NCBI GenBank assembly: GCA_963755085.1
Contig: CAVWIN010000014.1
Coordinates: 429,926-493,925, forward strand
Direction: 5' to 3'
Source: JACVRM01 sp963755085
Lineage (GTDB): Bacteria; Actinomycetota; Thermoleophilia; Gaiellales; Gaiellaceae
Length of the DNA stretch: 64,000 bases
Position numbers and translations under genes: made by a program
The notes under the pieces: model-generated
What the model was told of the DNA's origin: nothing
The model's input: the letters and a program-made list of their open reading frames with translations, nothing else
Database searches by the model: none
Part shown: piece after piece, positions 8,868-16,456 of the stretch
How positions within the stretch are numbered: position 1 is the stretch's first letter
Layout of the letters: each line of letters begins with the position of its first letter

Positions 8868-9262
8868 CCGACGTCGTGATCGCGATCGCGGTCGGTTTTG
8901 CGGCCGGCCTGGCGGCCGGTCTCTTCGGCGTCGGCGGCGGGATCCTGTTTGTGCCCGTCCTGACGCTCGTGCTGGGGCTGTCGCAGATCAACGGTGAGGC
9001 GACGTCACTGCTCGCGATTATCCCGACTGCCGCTGCGGGGACGTGGACGCAGCAGCGCTACGGCAACGTCCGTTGGCGCGCGGCGGCAGTCATGGGCCTG
9101 GCGGCCGTCGTGGGCGTCGAGTCGGGGGTGCAGATCGCCACGGCGCTGCCGGAGAGCACGCTCCGCCGGTTGTTCGGTTTGCTGATGATCGCGGTTGCGA
9201 TTCAGATCGCCTGGCGGTCGCGAGTGAAATCGGACGGCGGTTCCGGCGATCGTGGCCGATAA
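8864..9262 (+). CDS. Half-size TauE/SafE family membrane protein, second subunit
   Basis: 132-residue partner of the preceding gene. It carries the second TauE/SafE repeat with LFGVGGGILFVPVL (residues about 20-33), the glycine-rich turn repeated from the first subunit, and about four helices ending in a basic tail. GTG at 8864 overlaps the preceding stop by four bases, which favours equal synthesis of both halves. The sequences flanking the boundary are intact on both sides and each half has its own start, so this looks like a genuine split rather than a point nonsense mutation. The end overlaps the next gene's GTG start at 9252. Confidence 0.8.
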   Translation: MTDVVIAIAVGFAAGLAAGLFGVGGGILFVPVLTLVLGLSQINGEATSLLAIIPTAAAGTWTQQRYGNVRWRAAAVMGLAAVVGVESGVQIATALPESTLRRLFGLLMIAVAIQIAWRSRVKSDGGSGDRGR

Positions 9263-10757
9263 TGGCCCTGTGCGTCGCTTTCGTCTCGGCCTGCCCCTGG
9301 CCGCGCTCGCCGCGTTGCTTGTCGCCGTTTCCGCCGGCGCGTCGGCGTCGCGTGATCGCGTTTTCGCCTCTGCGGCCGCGAAGGCGTCCGTCGTCTCGAT
9401 CGTCCCGCCGAACGGCGGGACGCCCACGGTGATCTCCGCGGTGGCCGCGCCGCCCGGGCAGGCGGCGCCGCGCTCGCCCTACTCGTACCCCGCCGACGGC
9501 TCAATCGTCATCGTCTCGATGACCTCCGCGAAGGCGGCCGCGCAGTGGGCCGCCGGCTCCACGGGCAAGGCGGGGGCGGACCTCACCGCCGTGTCGCTGT
9601 TCGGGGGCGAGATCACTGCGGACACGGTCGCCGCGCACGCCGATGCCGCCGCTGTGCCGTCCAACGCGACGGGCGACTACACCGGTACGAAGGTGCTCGG
9701 CCTCAAGGTGCTGGGCGCGGAGGTTGCGGCGGCGCCGGGCACGCAGGTGCCCCTGGCGGACTGGGGCACGCTCACGGTGCTCGACGAGACCGCCTCGCCG
9801 TCGGAGTCGAAGGGGATGCCGGGCTTCAACGTGGCAGTGACCACCCTCAAGGTTCATCTGCTGCTCGACCACGGCGGCCTGACCGCGGGCACGGATCTCC
9901 TGCTCGGCTCGGCGGAGGCGACCGTCCAGGCGGGAACGCCGGTGACCGTGGCGCCCACCGCTCCGCTCACGTCGGAGACCACGACGTCGTCGACGACCAC
10001 GCCAACGACCACGACCACGCCGGACGGGACCTCCAAGCGCGGGCCTGGCCTGAGCCTCAACCCGCCGCGGCGGACGCCGAGCACGGTGCATCCGCCGCTT
10101 ACTGCGGGCGGCTACGTCTTCCCCATCTACGGGCCGAGCTCGTTCATCGACAGCTTCGGCGCTCCGCGGGCCGACGTCTCCTGGCACCACGGCGACGACA
10201 TCTTCGCGCCGCTCGGCGCGCCGATTCTCGCCGTCGCGGACGGGACGCTCTTCTCCGTCGGCTGGAACAACATCGGCGGCCTCCGTATCTGGCTGCGGGA
10301 CACGGCAGGAAACGAGTTCTACTTCGCGCACCTCTCGGCCCTGGCGACCCGAACCGCGAACGGCGAGCCCGTGCAGGCGGGCGACGTGATCGGCTTCGTC
10401 GGCAACACCGGCGACGCGCGGGGGACGCCGTACCACCTGCACTTCGAGATCCACCCGGTGTCGATGCTCTACCTCGGCTACGACGGGGCCGTCGACCCGA
10501 CGCAGTACCTGCAGGCCTGGGCCAGGCTGAAGGACGTGCCGATCACCGGCGTCGTCGGCTGGGCGCCTCCGCTCGGCGGCCACGCCCCCAAGGCCGGCGC
10601 GATCCTGCTCCAGTCGTCCGACATCTCGACGGCGAGCGGGCTCGATCCCGCGTCGCTGCGGCGCGCAGTCGAGCCGGCCACCGGTCTCCAGGGCCTGGCA
10701 GGCGGATCGCGCGACACCCGCGTGCGGGTGCCGGCGCGTCCGCTCGATCGCGGCTAG
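9252..10757 (+). CDS. Secreted M23 (LytM-type) metallopeptidase with Thr-rich linker
   Basis: 501-residue exported peptidoglycan hydrolase. An N-terminal signal peptide (RRFRLGLPLAALAALL..) is followed by a unique domain of about 200 residues and a low-complexity Thr/Ser linker (about residues 239-260). The LytM domain has zinc ligands H312-x3-D316 in WHHGDDIFAPLG and the HLH pair H395/H397 in YHLHFEIHP. All catalytic ligands are present. GTG at 9252 is within the preceding gene; a second GTG at 9270 gives a more conventional signal peptide and may be the true start. The likely role is wall remodelling during growth or division. Confidence 0.88.
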   Translation: MADNGPVRRFRLGLPLAALAALLVAVSAGASASRDRVFASAAAKASVVSIVPPNGGTPTVISAVAAPPGQAAPRSPYSYPADGSIVIVSMTSAKAAAQWAAGSTGKAGADLTAVSLFGGEITADTVAAHADAAAVPSNATGDYTGTKVLGLKVLGAEVAAAPGTQVPLADWGTLTVLDETASPSESKGMPGFNVAVTTLKVHLLLDHGGLTAGTDLLLGSAEATVQAGTPVTVAPTAPLTSETTTSSTTTPTTTTTPDGTSKRGPGLSLNPPRRTPSTVHPPLTAGGYVFPIYGPSSFIDSFGAPRADVSWHHGDDIFAPLGAPILAVADGTLFSVGWNNIGGLRIWLRDTAGNEFYFAHLSALATRTANGEPVQAGDVIGFVGNTGDARGTPYHLHFEIHPVSMLYLGYDGAVDPTQYLQAWARLKDVPITGVVGWAPPLGGHAPKAGAILLQSSDISTASGLDPASLRRAVEPATGLQGLAGGSRDTRVRVPARPLDRG

Positions 10758-10760
10758 AAG

Positions 10761-11192
10761 CTAGGAGCCGTTGCTGCTCACGGGGTTGCTCTCCCCGCCG
10801 AAGTCGCTGGCGCCGGAGCCGCCGCCGATCAGGCCCTTCAGCCACTCGCGTGTGGCGGGGCCGGTCATCGGGTTGAAGAGCACGCCGATGACGATGCCGC
10901 TGAACAGGATCACGTTCCGCGCCTTATGGGACTGCTTTCCCTGGACGCGGTCGGCCGCGCTGCGCAGGTTGTCCACGGCCTGCCGCAGCGTGTCCTGGAT
11001 GTCCTGATCGGTGGCAATCCGGCCGGCGATCGTGGTGATGCCCCGGTTGCCGATCAGCTCGTCGTAGATCTGGCGGGCCGCCGCGACCGCCTCGCGGACG
11101 TCGTCCCGCACCTTCTCATCGGTCATCGCCCGCTCGACGTAGGGCTTCACGGTCTCGGCCCCGCCGGCGATGCGATCGCGTGTGCTGGCCAC
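10761..11192 (-). CDS. Small membrane protein, YtxH-like
   Basis: 143-residue protein with one predicted helix near residues 93-110 (VILFSGIVIGVLFNPMTG), followed by TREWLKG. This resembles the glycine-proline-Arg turn of YtxH/gas-vesicle-like stress proteins. The N-terminal 90 residues are charged, helical and rich in Ala, Asp and Arg. The C-terminus is a Gly/Ser tail. The start is the GTG at 11192, preceded by AGGAAAGGA. It is convergent with the M23 gene, with only 3 bases between the stops. No function is assigned; the YtxH resemblance is weak. Confidence 0.65.
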   Translation of the reverse strand: MASTRDRIAGGAETVKPYVERAMTDEKVRDDVREAVAAARQIYDELIGNRGITTIAGRIATDQDIQDTLRQAVDNLRSAADRVQGKQSHKARNVILFSGIVIGVLFNPMTGPATREWLKGLIGGGSGASDFGGESNPVSSNGS

Positions 11193-11292
11193 TGCAGTCC
11201 TTTCCTCGGGTTCATTCGGGACATGTTGCCGACTATTCCTACTCGGAAACTAACGCACCGGGCACAAACCGATCCGCCAGTAGCATCGCGCC

Positions 11293-12066
11293 GTGCCGAA
11301 AGGACTCATCTGCGCAGGCGGGACCGCGACGCGGCTCCAGGAGCTGACCCGCGTGACGAACAAGCACCTGCTGCCGGTCGGCCGCTGGCCGATGGTCTAC
11401 TACCCGCTCCAGCTGCTGCAGCGCGCGGGCGTCCGGGAGGTGCTGCTCGTCACCGGCCAGCAGCACGCCGGTGACTTCATCGATCTTCTGGGCGACGGAC
11501 GCGTGGCCTCCAGGGGGACCGGCGAGCCGCTGTTCGACGTCGACCTTGTCTACAAGGTTCAGGTCGAGCCCGGCGGGATCGCGCAGGTGGTCGGCATGGC
11601 GCGCGCGTTCGCCGGCGGCGACGGCCTGGTGGTCTGCCTCGGCGACAACATCTTCGAGCACGCGCAGGCAGGGGCGATCCGCGGCTGGAAGGGGGACGGC
11701 GCGCTGGTTTTCACCAAGGAGGTGCCTGACCCCGAGAACTTCGGTGTCATCGTCTACGACGACGACGGCGGGGTCGCCGACGTGGTCGAGAAGGCCGGCC
11801 GGGTCGACACCCGCTACGCCCAGCCGCCGTCGGCGGACGCCGTGGTGGGGCTCTACTGCTATCCGCCGGATGTGTTCGACATCATCGACGGCCTCGAGCC
11901 GTCGAGCCGCGGGGAGCTCGAGATCACGGATGTGAACCGCGTCTACGCAGAACAGGGCCGGCTTGCGGTCGAACGCGTCGAGGGGTGGTGGCATGACGGC
12001 GGCAAGCACTGGGGCGACCTCGCCGACGTCGGCAGGCTCATCGAGGAGACCGGGGTCAACAAGTGA
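11293..12066 (+). CDS. rmlA: Glucose-1-phosphate thymidylyltransferase
   Basis: 257-residue nucleotidyltransferase that forms dTDP-glucose from glucose-1-phosphate and dTTP, the first step of dTDP-L-rhamnose synthesis. The pyrophosphorylase signature is AGGTATRLQELT, with Ala where the family usually has Gly (GGxGTRL). It is followed by NKHLLPVGRWPMVYYPL with the catalytic Lys, and by LGDNIF with a metal Asp. It lacks the long C-terminal part of classical RmlA (about 290 residues) and resembles the shorter spore-coat-type enzymes such as SpsI. The GTG start is at 11293. It is coupled to the next gene by GTGA. Confidence 0.88.
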   Translation: MPKGLICAGGTATRLQELTRVTNKHLLPVGRWPMVYYPLQLLQRAGVREVLLVTGQQHAGDFIDLLGDGRVASRGTGEPLFDVDLVYKVQVEPGGIAQVVGMARAFAGGDGLVVCLGDNIFEHAQAGAIRGWKGDGALVFTKEVPDPENFGVIVYDDDGGVADVVEKAGRVDTRYAQPPSADAVVGLYCYPPDVFDIIDGLEPSSRGELEITDVNRVYAEQGRLAVERVEGWWHDGGKHWGDLADVGRLIEETGVNK

Positions 12067-12524
12067 TCGTCACGCGGATCCCGCTCCGCCGATTCGAGGA
12101 CGAGCGCGGGTGGTTCATGGAGCTGATGCGGGCGAGCGGGCTCCCGAAGCCCGTCAAGCAGGCGAACCTCGTACGCTCGCAGCAGGGCGTGATCCGCGCG
12201 CTCCACTACCACGAGCGCGGGCAGGACGACCTCTTCGTCTGTCTCCAGGGGATGGTGCGGGTTGTCGTGCTCGACCGCGACACGGATGAGACGTTCACCG
12301 AGGACATCGGCGAGGAGAACCCGGTCGCGATCTACGTGCCGGGCCACCGGGCGCACGGTTACGAGGCGCTCAGCGATTGCCTGTTCTTCTACCTCGTGAC
12401 GGAGGAGTACGACCCTGCGGAGCCAGACGAGTACGGCGTCGCGTGGAACGACCCTCGCGTTGCGCACCTGTGGAGCACGTCCTCGCCGATCCTCTCGGAG
12501 CGGGACCAGCGCGCCGCGTCCTGA
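12063..12524 (+). CDS. rmlC: dTDP-4-dehydrorhamnose 3,5-epimerase-like cupin
   Basis: 153-residue RmlC-family cupin, shorter than classical RmlC (about 180-185). It retains FEDERGWFMEL, the active-site histidine segment IRALHYHERGQDDLF, the VRVVVLDRDT strand and VPGHRAHGYEAL. Position between rmlA and rmlD supports epimerisation of dTDP-4-keto-6-deoxyglucose at C3 and C5. The length is close to SpsL of Bacillus spore polysaccharide synthesis, matching the SpsI-like rmlA. GTG at 12063 overlaps the rmlA stop. The last 55 bases overlap the assigned rmlD start. Confidence 0.83.
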   Translation: MIVTRIPLRRFEDERGWFMELMRASGLPKPVKQANLVRSQQGVIRALHYHERGQDDLFVCLQGMVRVVVLDRDTDETFTEDIGEENPVAIYVPGHRAHGYEALSDCLFFYLVTEEYDPAEPDEYGVAWNDPRVAHLWSTSSPILSERDQRAAS

Positions 12525-13306
12525 TCACGGGTGCCGCGGGCCAGCTCGGCCAGGCGCTGGCGGAGGCGTTCGCGGACGACGACGTCACCGCGCTCACGCG
12601 TGGCGAGTGGGACGTGGTCGAGCCGGCGCCGCCGGGGCTCGACCCGGACCTCGTGCTGCACGCGGCCGCGTGGACGCGGGTCGACGACGCCGAGGCCGAC
12701 CCGGCCGGCGCGGCACAGGTGAATGTCACCGGGACGCGGAACGCGGCGCAGCTCGGCGCGCCGCTTGTCTACTTCTCGACGGACTACGTCTTCGACGGCA
12801 CGAAGGGCGAGCCGTACGTCGAATCCGACCGGCCGCGCCCCCGGTCTGTCTACGGGGCGACGAAGCTGGAGGGCGAGCACGTCGCCGGCGATGCGTGGAT
12901 CGTGCGCTCCTCGTGGCTCTACGGGGAGACGGGGCACAACTTCGTCCGCACGATGCTGCGGCTCGGCGCAGAGCGCGACCAGGTTCGCGTGGTCGGCGAC
13001 CAGGTCGGCTCGCCCACGTACGTCGGGCATCTCGCCGAGGCGACGCGCTCGCTCGTCGAGCTGCCGCGAGGCGTGTGGCACCTGGTCGCAGGCGGCGAGT
13101 GCTCGTGGGCCGAGCTCGCGGCGGCGATCTTCCAGGAGGCCGGGCTCCAGTGCCGCGTCGTGCCGATCACGACCGCCGAGTACGGCGCCCCGGCTCCCCG
13201 GCCGGCGTACTCGGTTCTCCGCAGCGAGCGCCCGGACGCGCCTCGGCTCCCGCACTGGCGCGAGGGCCTCCGCGAGTGCCTGCGCCGCCTGGACGAAGCC
13301 GCCTGA
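12470..13306 (+). CDS. rmlD: dTDP-4-dehydrorhamnose reductase
   Basis: 278-residue extended short-chain dehydrogenase that reduces dTDP-4-keto-L-rhamnose to dTDP-L-rhamnose with NAD(P)H. The nucleotide-binding GAAGQLGQALA is at the N-terminus, STDYVFDG and the catalytic YGATKLEGE (YxxxK) are present, and the WLYGETGHNFV and VGSPTYVGHLAE segments are typical of RmlD. GTG at 12470 is the only start in frame between the rmlC frame and the Rossmann strand at 12518. It leaves a 16-residue leader before VLITG and a 55-base overlap with rmlC. It is the end of the plus-strand rml genes. Confidence 0.88.
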   Translation: MEHVLADPLGAGPARRVLITGAAGQLGQALAEAFADDDVTALTRGEWDVVEPAPPGLDPDLVLHAAAWTRVDDAEADPAGAAQVNVTGTRNAAQLGAPLVYFSTDYVFDGTKGEPYVESDRPRPRSVYGATKLEGEHVAGDAWIVRSSWLYGETGHNFVRTMLRLGAERDQVRVVGDQVGSPTYVGHLAEATRSLVELPRGVWHLVAGGECSWAELAAAIFQEAGLQCRVVPITTAEYGAPAPRPAYSVLRSERPDAPRLPHWREGLRECLRRLDEAA

Positions 13307-13355
13307 GCAGCGTCTCGCGCAGGCGCCGCCGCCTTCGGGGCGGTCGCGCACTTCA

Positions 13356-13368
13356 GGGGACGGTCCCC
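13356..13368. repeat. REP-like short inverted repeat beside transposase remnant
   Basis: GGGGAC at 13356-13361 and GTCCCC at 13363-13368 form a 6-bp perfect palindrome with a one-base centre, followed by GGGAGCTGTCC. It sits about 100 bases upstream of the remnant of a REP-associated tyrosine transposase. Such transposases are usually flanked by GC-rich hairpins they recognise. Only one clear copy is seen in the window, so its status as a genomic repeat is unproven. Confidence 0.35.
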
Positions 13369-13465
13369 GGGAGCTGTCCGGCTGAGGCATGGCCTGCGGG
13401 ACAAGAGCGTGACGATCTATCCACGGTGGCGTCACCGCTCTACCGGCGGCCGTACGGTGCCGGCG

Positions 13466-13923
13466 ATGCCCCGCGTTCCGCGTACGCACGCGCTTCCCGA
13501 GCACGGCGTGTTCCACGTCGTCACGCGCGGCGCGGGCGGCATCGCCGTCTACCGCGACGATCCCGACCGGCTCCGCTTCCTGACGCTGCTGCACTCGGCC
13601 GCCAACCGCTTCGAGTGGCGGATGGACGCCTTCTGCCTGATGACCACCCACTGCCACCTCGTCTCACCTGGGCGGGCCGCGAGGCGCTCTCCGCCGGCCT
13701 CCATCGCCTCAACGGCCTCTACGCGAGCGGCTACAACCGCCGCCACGGCCGGCGGGGCCAGCTGTTCGGCGACCGCTTCTGGGCAGCGTTGGCGACTCGA
13801 TCGAGTCCGACCGCCGCCTGCTCGCCGCATGCCGCTACGTCAAGCTCAGCCCGGTTCGCGCCGGACTGTGCGCCGGCCCGACGACTGGCGGTGGTCGGGA
13901 CGCGACACAGCGTCTTCGGCTGA
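13466..13923 (+). pseudogene. REP-associated tyrosine transposase (RAYT, Y1_Tnp), decayed
   Basis: Remnant of an IS200-like single-domain transposase of the RAYT type. Frame 2 from ATG 13466 gives MPRVPRTHALPEHGVFHV followed by VTRG and the HUH-like HCHLV near 13660. Frame 1 then continues with REALSAGLHRLNGLYASGYN and QLFGDRFWA, frame 3 with ESDRRLLAACRYVKLSPVRAG, and frame 2 again with RPDDWRWSGRD. The parts are in the family order, so this is one gene broken by at least three indels (near 13665, 13795 and 13875). The catalytic Tyr region is scrambled. It sits between rmlD and rmlB and probably separated the rml genes when inserted. Confidence 0.75.
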
Positions 13924-14922
13924 TCAGCGCCAGGCAGTCTCGGAGACGGGCGCGCGCTCCTTCAGCGGCTCCCACCAGGCGCGGTTCGCGCGGTACCACT
14001 CGACCGTGTCCCGGAGCCCCTGCTCCCAGCCGATGAGCGGCTCCCAACCCAGTTCGCGGCGGATCTTCGACGAGTCGAGCACGTAGCGGCGGTCGTGCCC
14101 CGGCCGGTCGGGGACGATCGTCTTCAGGCTCTGCGGCTTCCCCGTCAGGTCGAGCAGGAGGTCGGCGAGCTCCTCGATCGACACCTCGACGCCCGAGCCG
14201 ATGTTGTAGGTCTCGCCCGGCGTGCCCTTCGTGATCGCCAGGTCGATCCCGGTGCAGTGGTCGAGCACGTGCAGCCACTCCCGCTGGTTCCGCGTGGACG
14301 CGTACATCGGGATCGGGATGTCGTCCAGCGCGTTGGTCGTGAAGACCGGGATGACCTTCTCCGGGAACTGGTACGGGCCGTAGTTGTTCGAGCAGTTCGT
14401 GATCGTGATCGGCAGCCCGAACGTCTCGTGGTACGAGCGCACCACGTGGTCGCCGCCGGCTTTCGAGGCGTTGTACGGCGTCCGCGGCCGGTAGGGCGAC
14501 TCCTCGGTGAACATCTCGTCCGTGTCGAGCGGGAGGTCGCCGTAGACCTCGCACGTGGACACATGGTGGAAGCGCTCCACGCCCGCCTGGACGGCGGCGT
14601 GGCAGATCGCCCCCGTGCCGACCACGTTCGTCTGGAAGAACCTGGCGGGGTCGAGCACGGCCAGAGAGTTGTGTGACTCGGCGGCGAAGTTGACGACGAC
14701 CTCGATGCGCTCGTCGCGCAGCGTGCGCTCAGCCAGCTCCAGGTCGCCGATGTCGCCCTCGACGAAGAGAATCTCGTCCTCTAGGTCGGCCAGGCTGGCG
14801 CGGTTGCCCGCGTACGTCAGCAGGTCGTAGGCGACCACCTGGTCGTCCGGATGCCGCTGCAGCCAGTAGCGCACGAAGTTCGAGCCGATGAACCCGGCGG
14901 CGCCGGTGACGAGGAGACGCAT
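13924..14922 (-). CDS. rmlB: dTDP-glucose 4,6-dehydratase, variant active site
   Basis: 332-residue extended SDR enzyme that dehydrates dTDP-glucose to dTDP-4-keto-6-deoxyglucose. It has GAAGFIGSNFV (NAD binding), the catalytic Tyr150/Lys154 in YNASKAGGD, CSNNYGPYQFPEKVIP and a downstream REWLHVLDHC segment. The usual STDEVYG triad reads STCEVYG: the catalytic Asp is replaced by Cys124 (codon 14551-14553), while Glu125 is kept. AAESHVDRS is also replaced by AAESHNSLA. It therefore belongs to a divergent subgroup, and 4,6-dehydratase activity is likely but not certain. The ATG at 14922 is preceded by GAG-rich sequence. It lies opposite to rmlACD. Confidence 0.85.
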   Translation of the reverse strand: MRLLVTGAAGFIGSNFVRYWLQRHPDDQVVAYDLLTYAGNRASLADLEDEILFVEGDIGDLELAERTLRDERIEVVVNFAAESHNSLAVLDPARFFQTNVVGTGAICHAAVQAGVERFHHVSTCEVYGDLPLDTDEMFTEESPYRPRTPYNASKAGGDHVVRSYHETFGLPITITNCSNNYGPYQFPEKVIPVFTTNALDDIPIPMYASTRNQREWLHVLDHCTGIDLAITKGTPGETYNIGSGVEVSIEELADLLLDLTGKPQSLKTIVPDRPGHDRRYVLDSSKIRRELGWEPLIGWEQGLRDTVEWYRANRAWWEPLKERAPVSETAWR

Positions 14923-14933
14923 CGCTTCGAATC

Positions 14934-16283
14934 CTATGGACGTCCCGCCCGGCCGTGGCAAAAGTGCTTGGCAGCGTCGATCTCGCTGCGATGGCCCTGG
15001 ATCTTCTGCGAGTCCTCGAGCGCGTTCCTCGCGTTCTTGCAGTCGCCCAGGTTCGCGAGCGCAGCGCCGAGGTCGTACAGCGCGTACGCCTCGTAAAGCT
15101 GCCCGGTGCCGCCCAGAAGGCTCAGCGCCGACTGCGCCTCCTCCGCCGCCTGCTGGTAGCGGCCGGCGTTCAGGTCGGCGGTCGCCTGGTCGACGAGCGA
15201 CGTCGGGCTCCCGCTTGCCGGCGGCGTGCTCGTCGTCGGCGATGTGGTCGTGACGGTCACCGTCGTGCCCCGCTGGGTGATACGCAGGGTGCGAACGCTC
15301 GTCTGCGGCGCGCTTTCACCACCGCCACCCAACCTGCTCGCGAGGGCCACCCCCGCGATGAGCGCAGCCACGAGCAGCCCGGCGACGAGCGGCCAGCGGG
15401 ACGACCGCCGAGCGGCCGGCGGCGACGCGCGCGGAATGACCTGCGTCGTCAGCGCGCCCGCGGCCAGCGCGTGGCGGAGCTCGGCGACCAGCTCGCGCGC
15501 GCTCCCCGGCCGCGCGGCGGGATCCTTGGCGAGCGCAAGCGCGAAGAACGCGTCCAACTCGCCGCACGGCAGGTCGCGGCGCCGCTCACAGAGTGACGGC
15601 GGCGGTGCGCGCAGGTGGGCGGTTGCCTCCGCCGTCGGCGAGTCGCTCGCAAAGGGACGCTCGCCCGCCAGCAGCTCCCACGCCACGACGGCCAGCGCGT
15701 AGCGGTCGCTCGCCGGCGTGGCCCGCTCGCCCCGGGCCTGCTCCGGCGACAGGTAGCCCGCGGTTCCCAGGATCGTGCCGGTCGCCGTCAGCGAGTCGAG
15801 CCCGCCCGCGCTTGCGACGCCGAAGTCGGCGACGTGTACGCGGCCGCGGGCGTCGAGCAGCAGGTTGGCGGGCTTGACGTCCCGGTGGACGATCCCGTGG
15901 CGATGCCCGGCGTCCAACGCCCTGGCGGCCTCCTCGAGCCACTCCAGCGCCTCCGCCACGGACGGAACACCCTGCGCGAGCCGGTCGGCGATCGAGCCGC
16001 CGCCCAGGTACTCCATGACGATGAACGGCCGTCCGCGCCACTCGCCGACGTCGTAGACGGTCACGATCCCGGGTTCCCCGGAAAGCCGAGCGGCGGCGAG
16101 GCCTTCGCGCGTGAACCGGGCGCGTATGTCGGCGTCCTCGGCGAAGCGCGTGGCGAGGAGCTTCACCGCCACGTCGCGGTCGAGCACGGTGTCGCGCGTG
16201 CGCACGACCTCGCCCATCGCGCCGTGCCCGATGCGCGCGGGATCGCGATAACGCTCCGGAAGGACGTCTGTCTCGACCTGCAT
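14934..16283 (-). CDS. PknB-type Ser/Thr protein kinase with extracytoplasmic TPR-like domain
   Basis: 449-residue membrane-anchored kinase. The kinase domain (about residues 11-270) has the glycine loop GHGAMGEV, Lys41 in VAVKLL, the catalytic loop HRDVKPANLL (His133-Arg134-Asp135), the metal motif DFG (Asp153) and the activation segment GTAGYLSPEQARGE. A basic juxtamembrane stretch leads to one helix at about residues 296-316. The extracellular part is a Thr-rich linker plus a TPR-like helical region (ATADLNAGRYQQAAEEAQSA), not PASTA domains. The ATG at 16283 is the first plausible start. The sensed signal is unknown. It is divergent from the SpoIID gene, with 173 bases between starts. Confidence 0.9.
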   Translation of the reverse strand: MQVETDVLPERYRDPARIGHGAMGEVVRTRDTVLDRDVAVKLLATRFAEDADIRARFTREGLAAARLSGEPGIVTVYDVGEWRGRPFIVMEYLGGGSIADRLAQGVPSVAEALEWLEEAARALDAGHRHGIVHRDVKPANLLLDARGRVHVADFGVASAGGLDSLTATGTILGTAGYLSPEQARGERATPASDRYALAVVAWELLAGERPFASDSPTAEATAHLRAPPPSLCERRRDLPCGELDAFFALALAKDPAARPGSARELVAELRHALAAGALTTQVIPRASPPAARRSSRWPLVAGLLVAALIAGVALASRLGGGGESAPQTSVRTLRITQRGTTVTVTTTSPTTSTPPASGSPTSLVDQATADLNAGRYQQAAEEAQSALSLLGGTGQLYEAYALYDLGAALANLGDCKNARNALEDSQKIQGHRSEIDAAKHFCHGRAGRP

Positions 16284-16456
16284 GCGGAAGCGGGCGAGAT
16301 GCCCGAGTGGGGGGTATCCGATCCGTCCGGATGGGAAACCAGGCGTAAGAGCCCTGTAAAGAGGGATTGGAGGCGCCGGGGAGATGCGTTAGCCTCCGCC
16401 GGGCGCGACCGCTCAAGCACCGGTCAGAACCGGTCGAAAAGAGCACCCGGGAGCCC

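Noticed and set aside
16419..16438. Double ACCGGTC before the SpoIID gene as an operator
   Set aside because: The two 7-mers in direct order are short and GC-rich in a GC-rich genome; no related copies were found.
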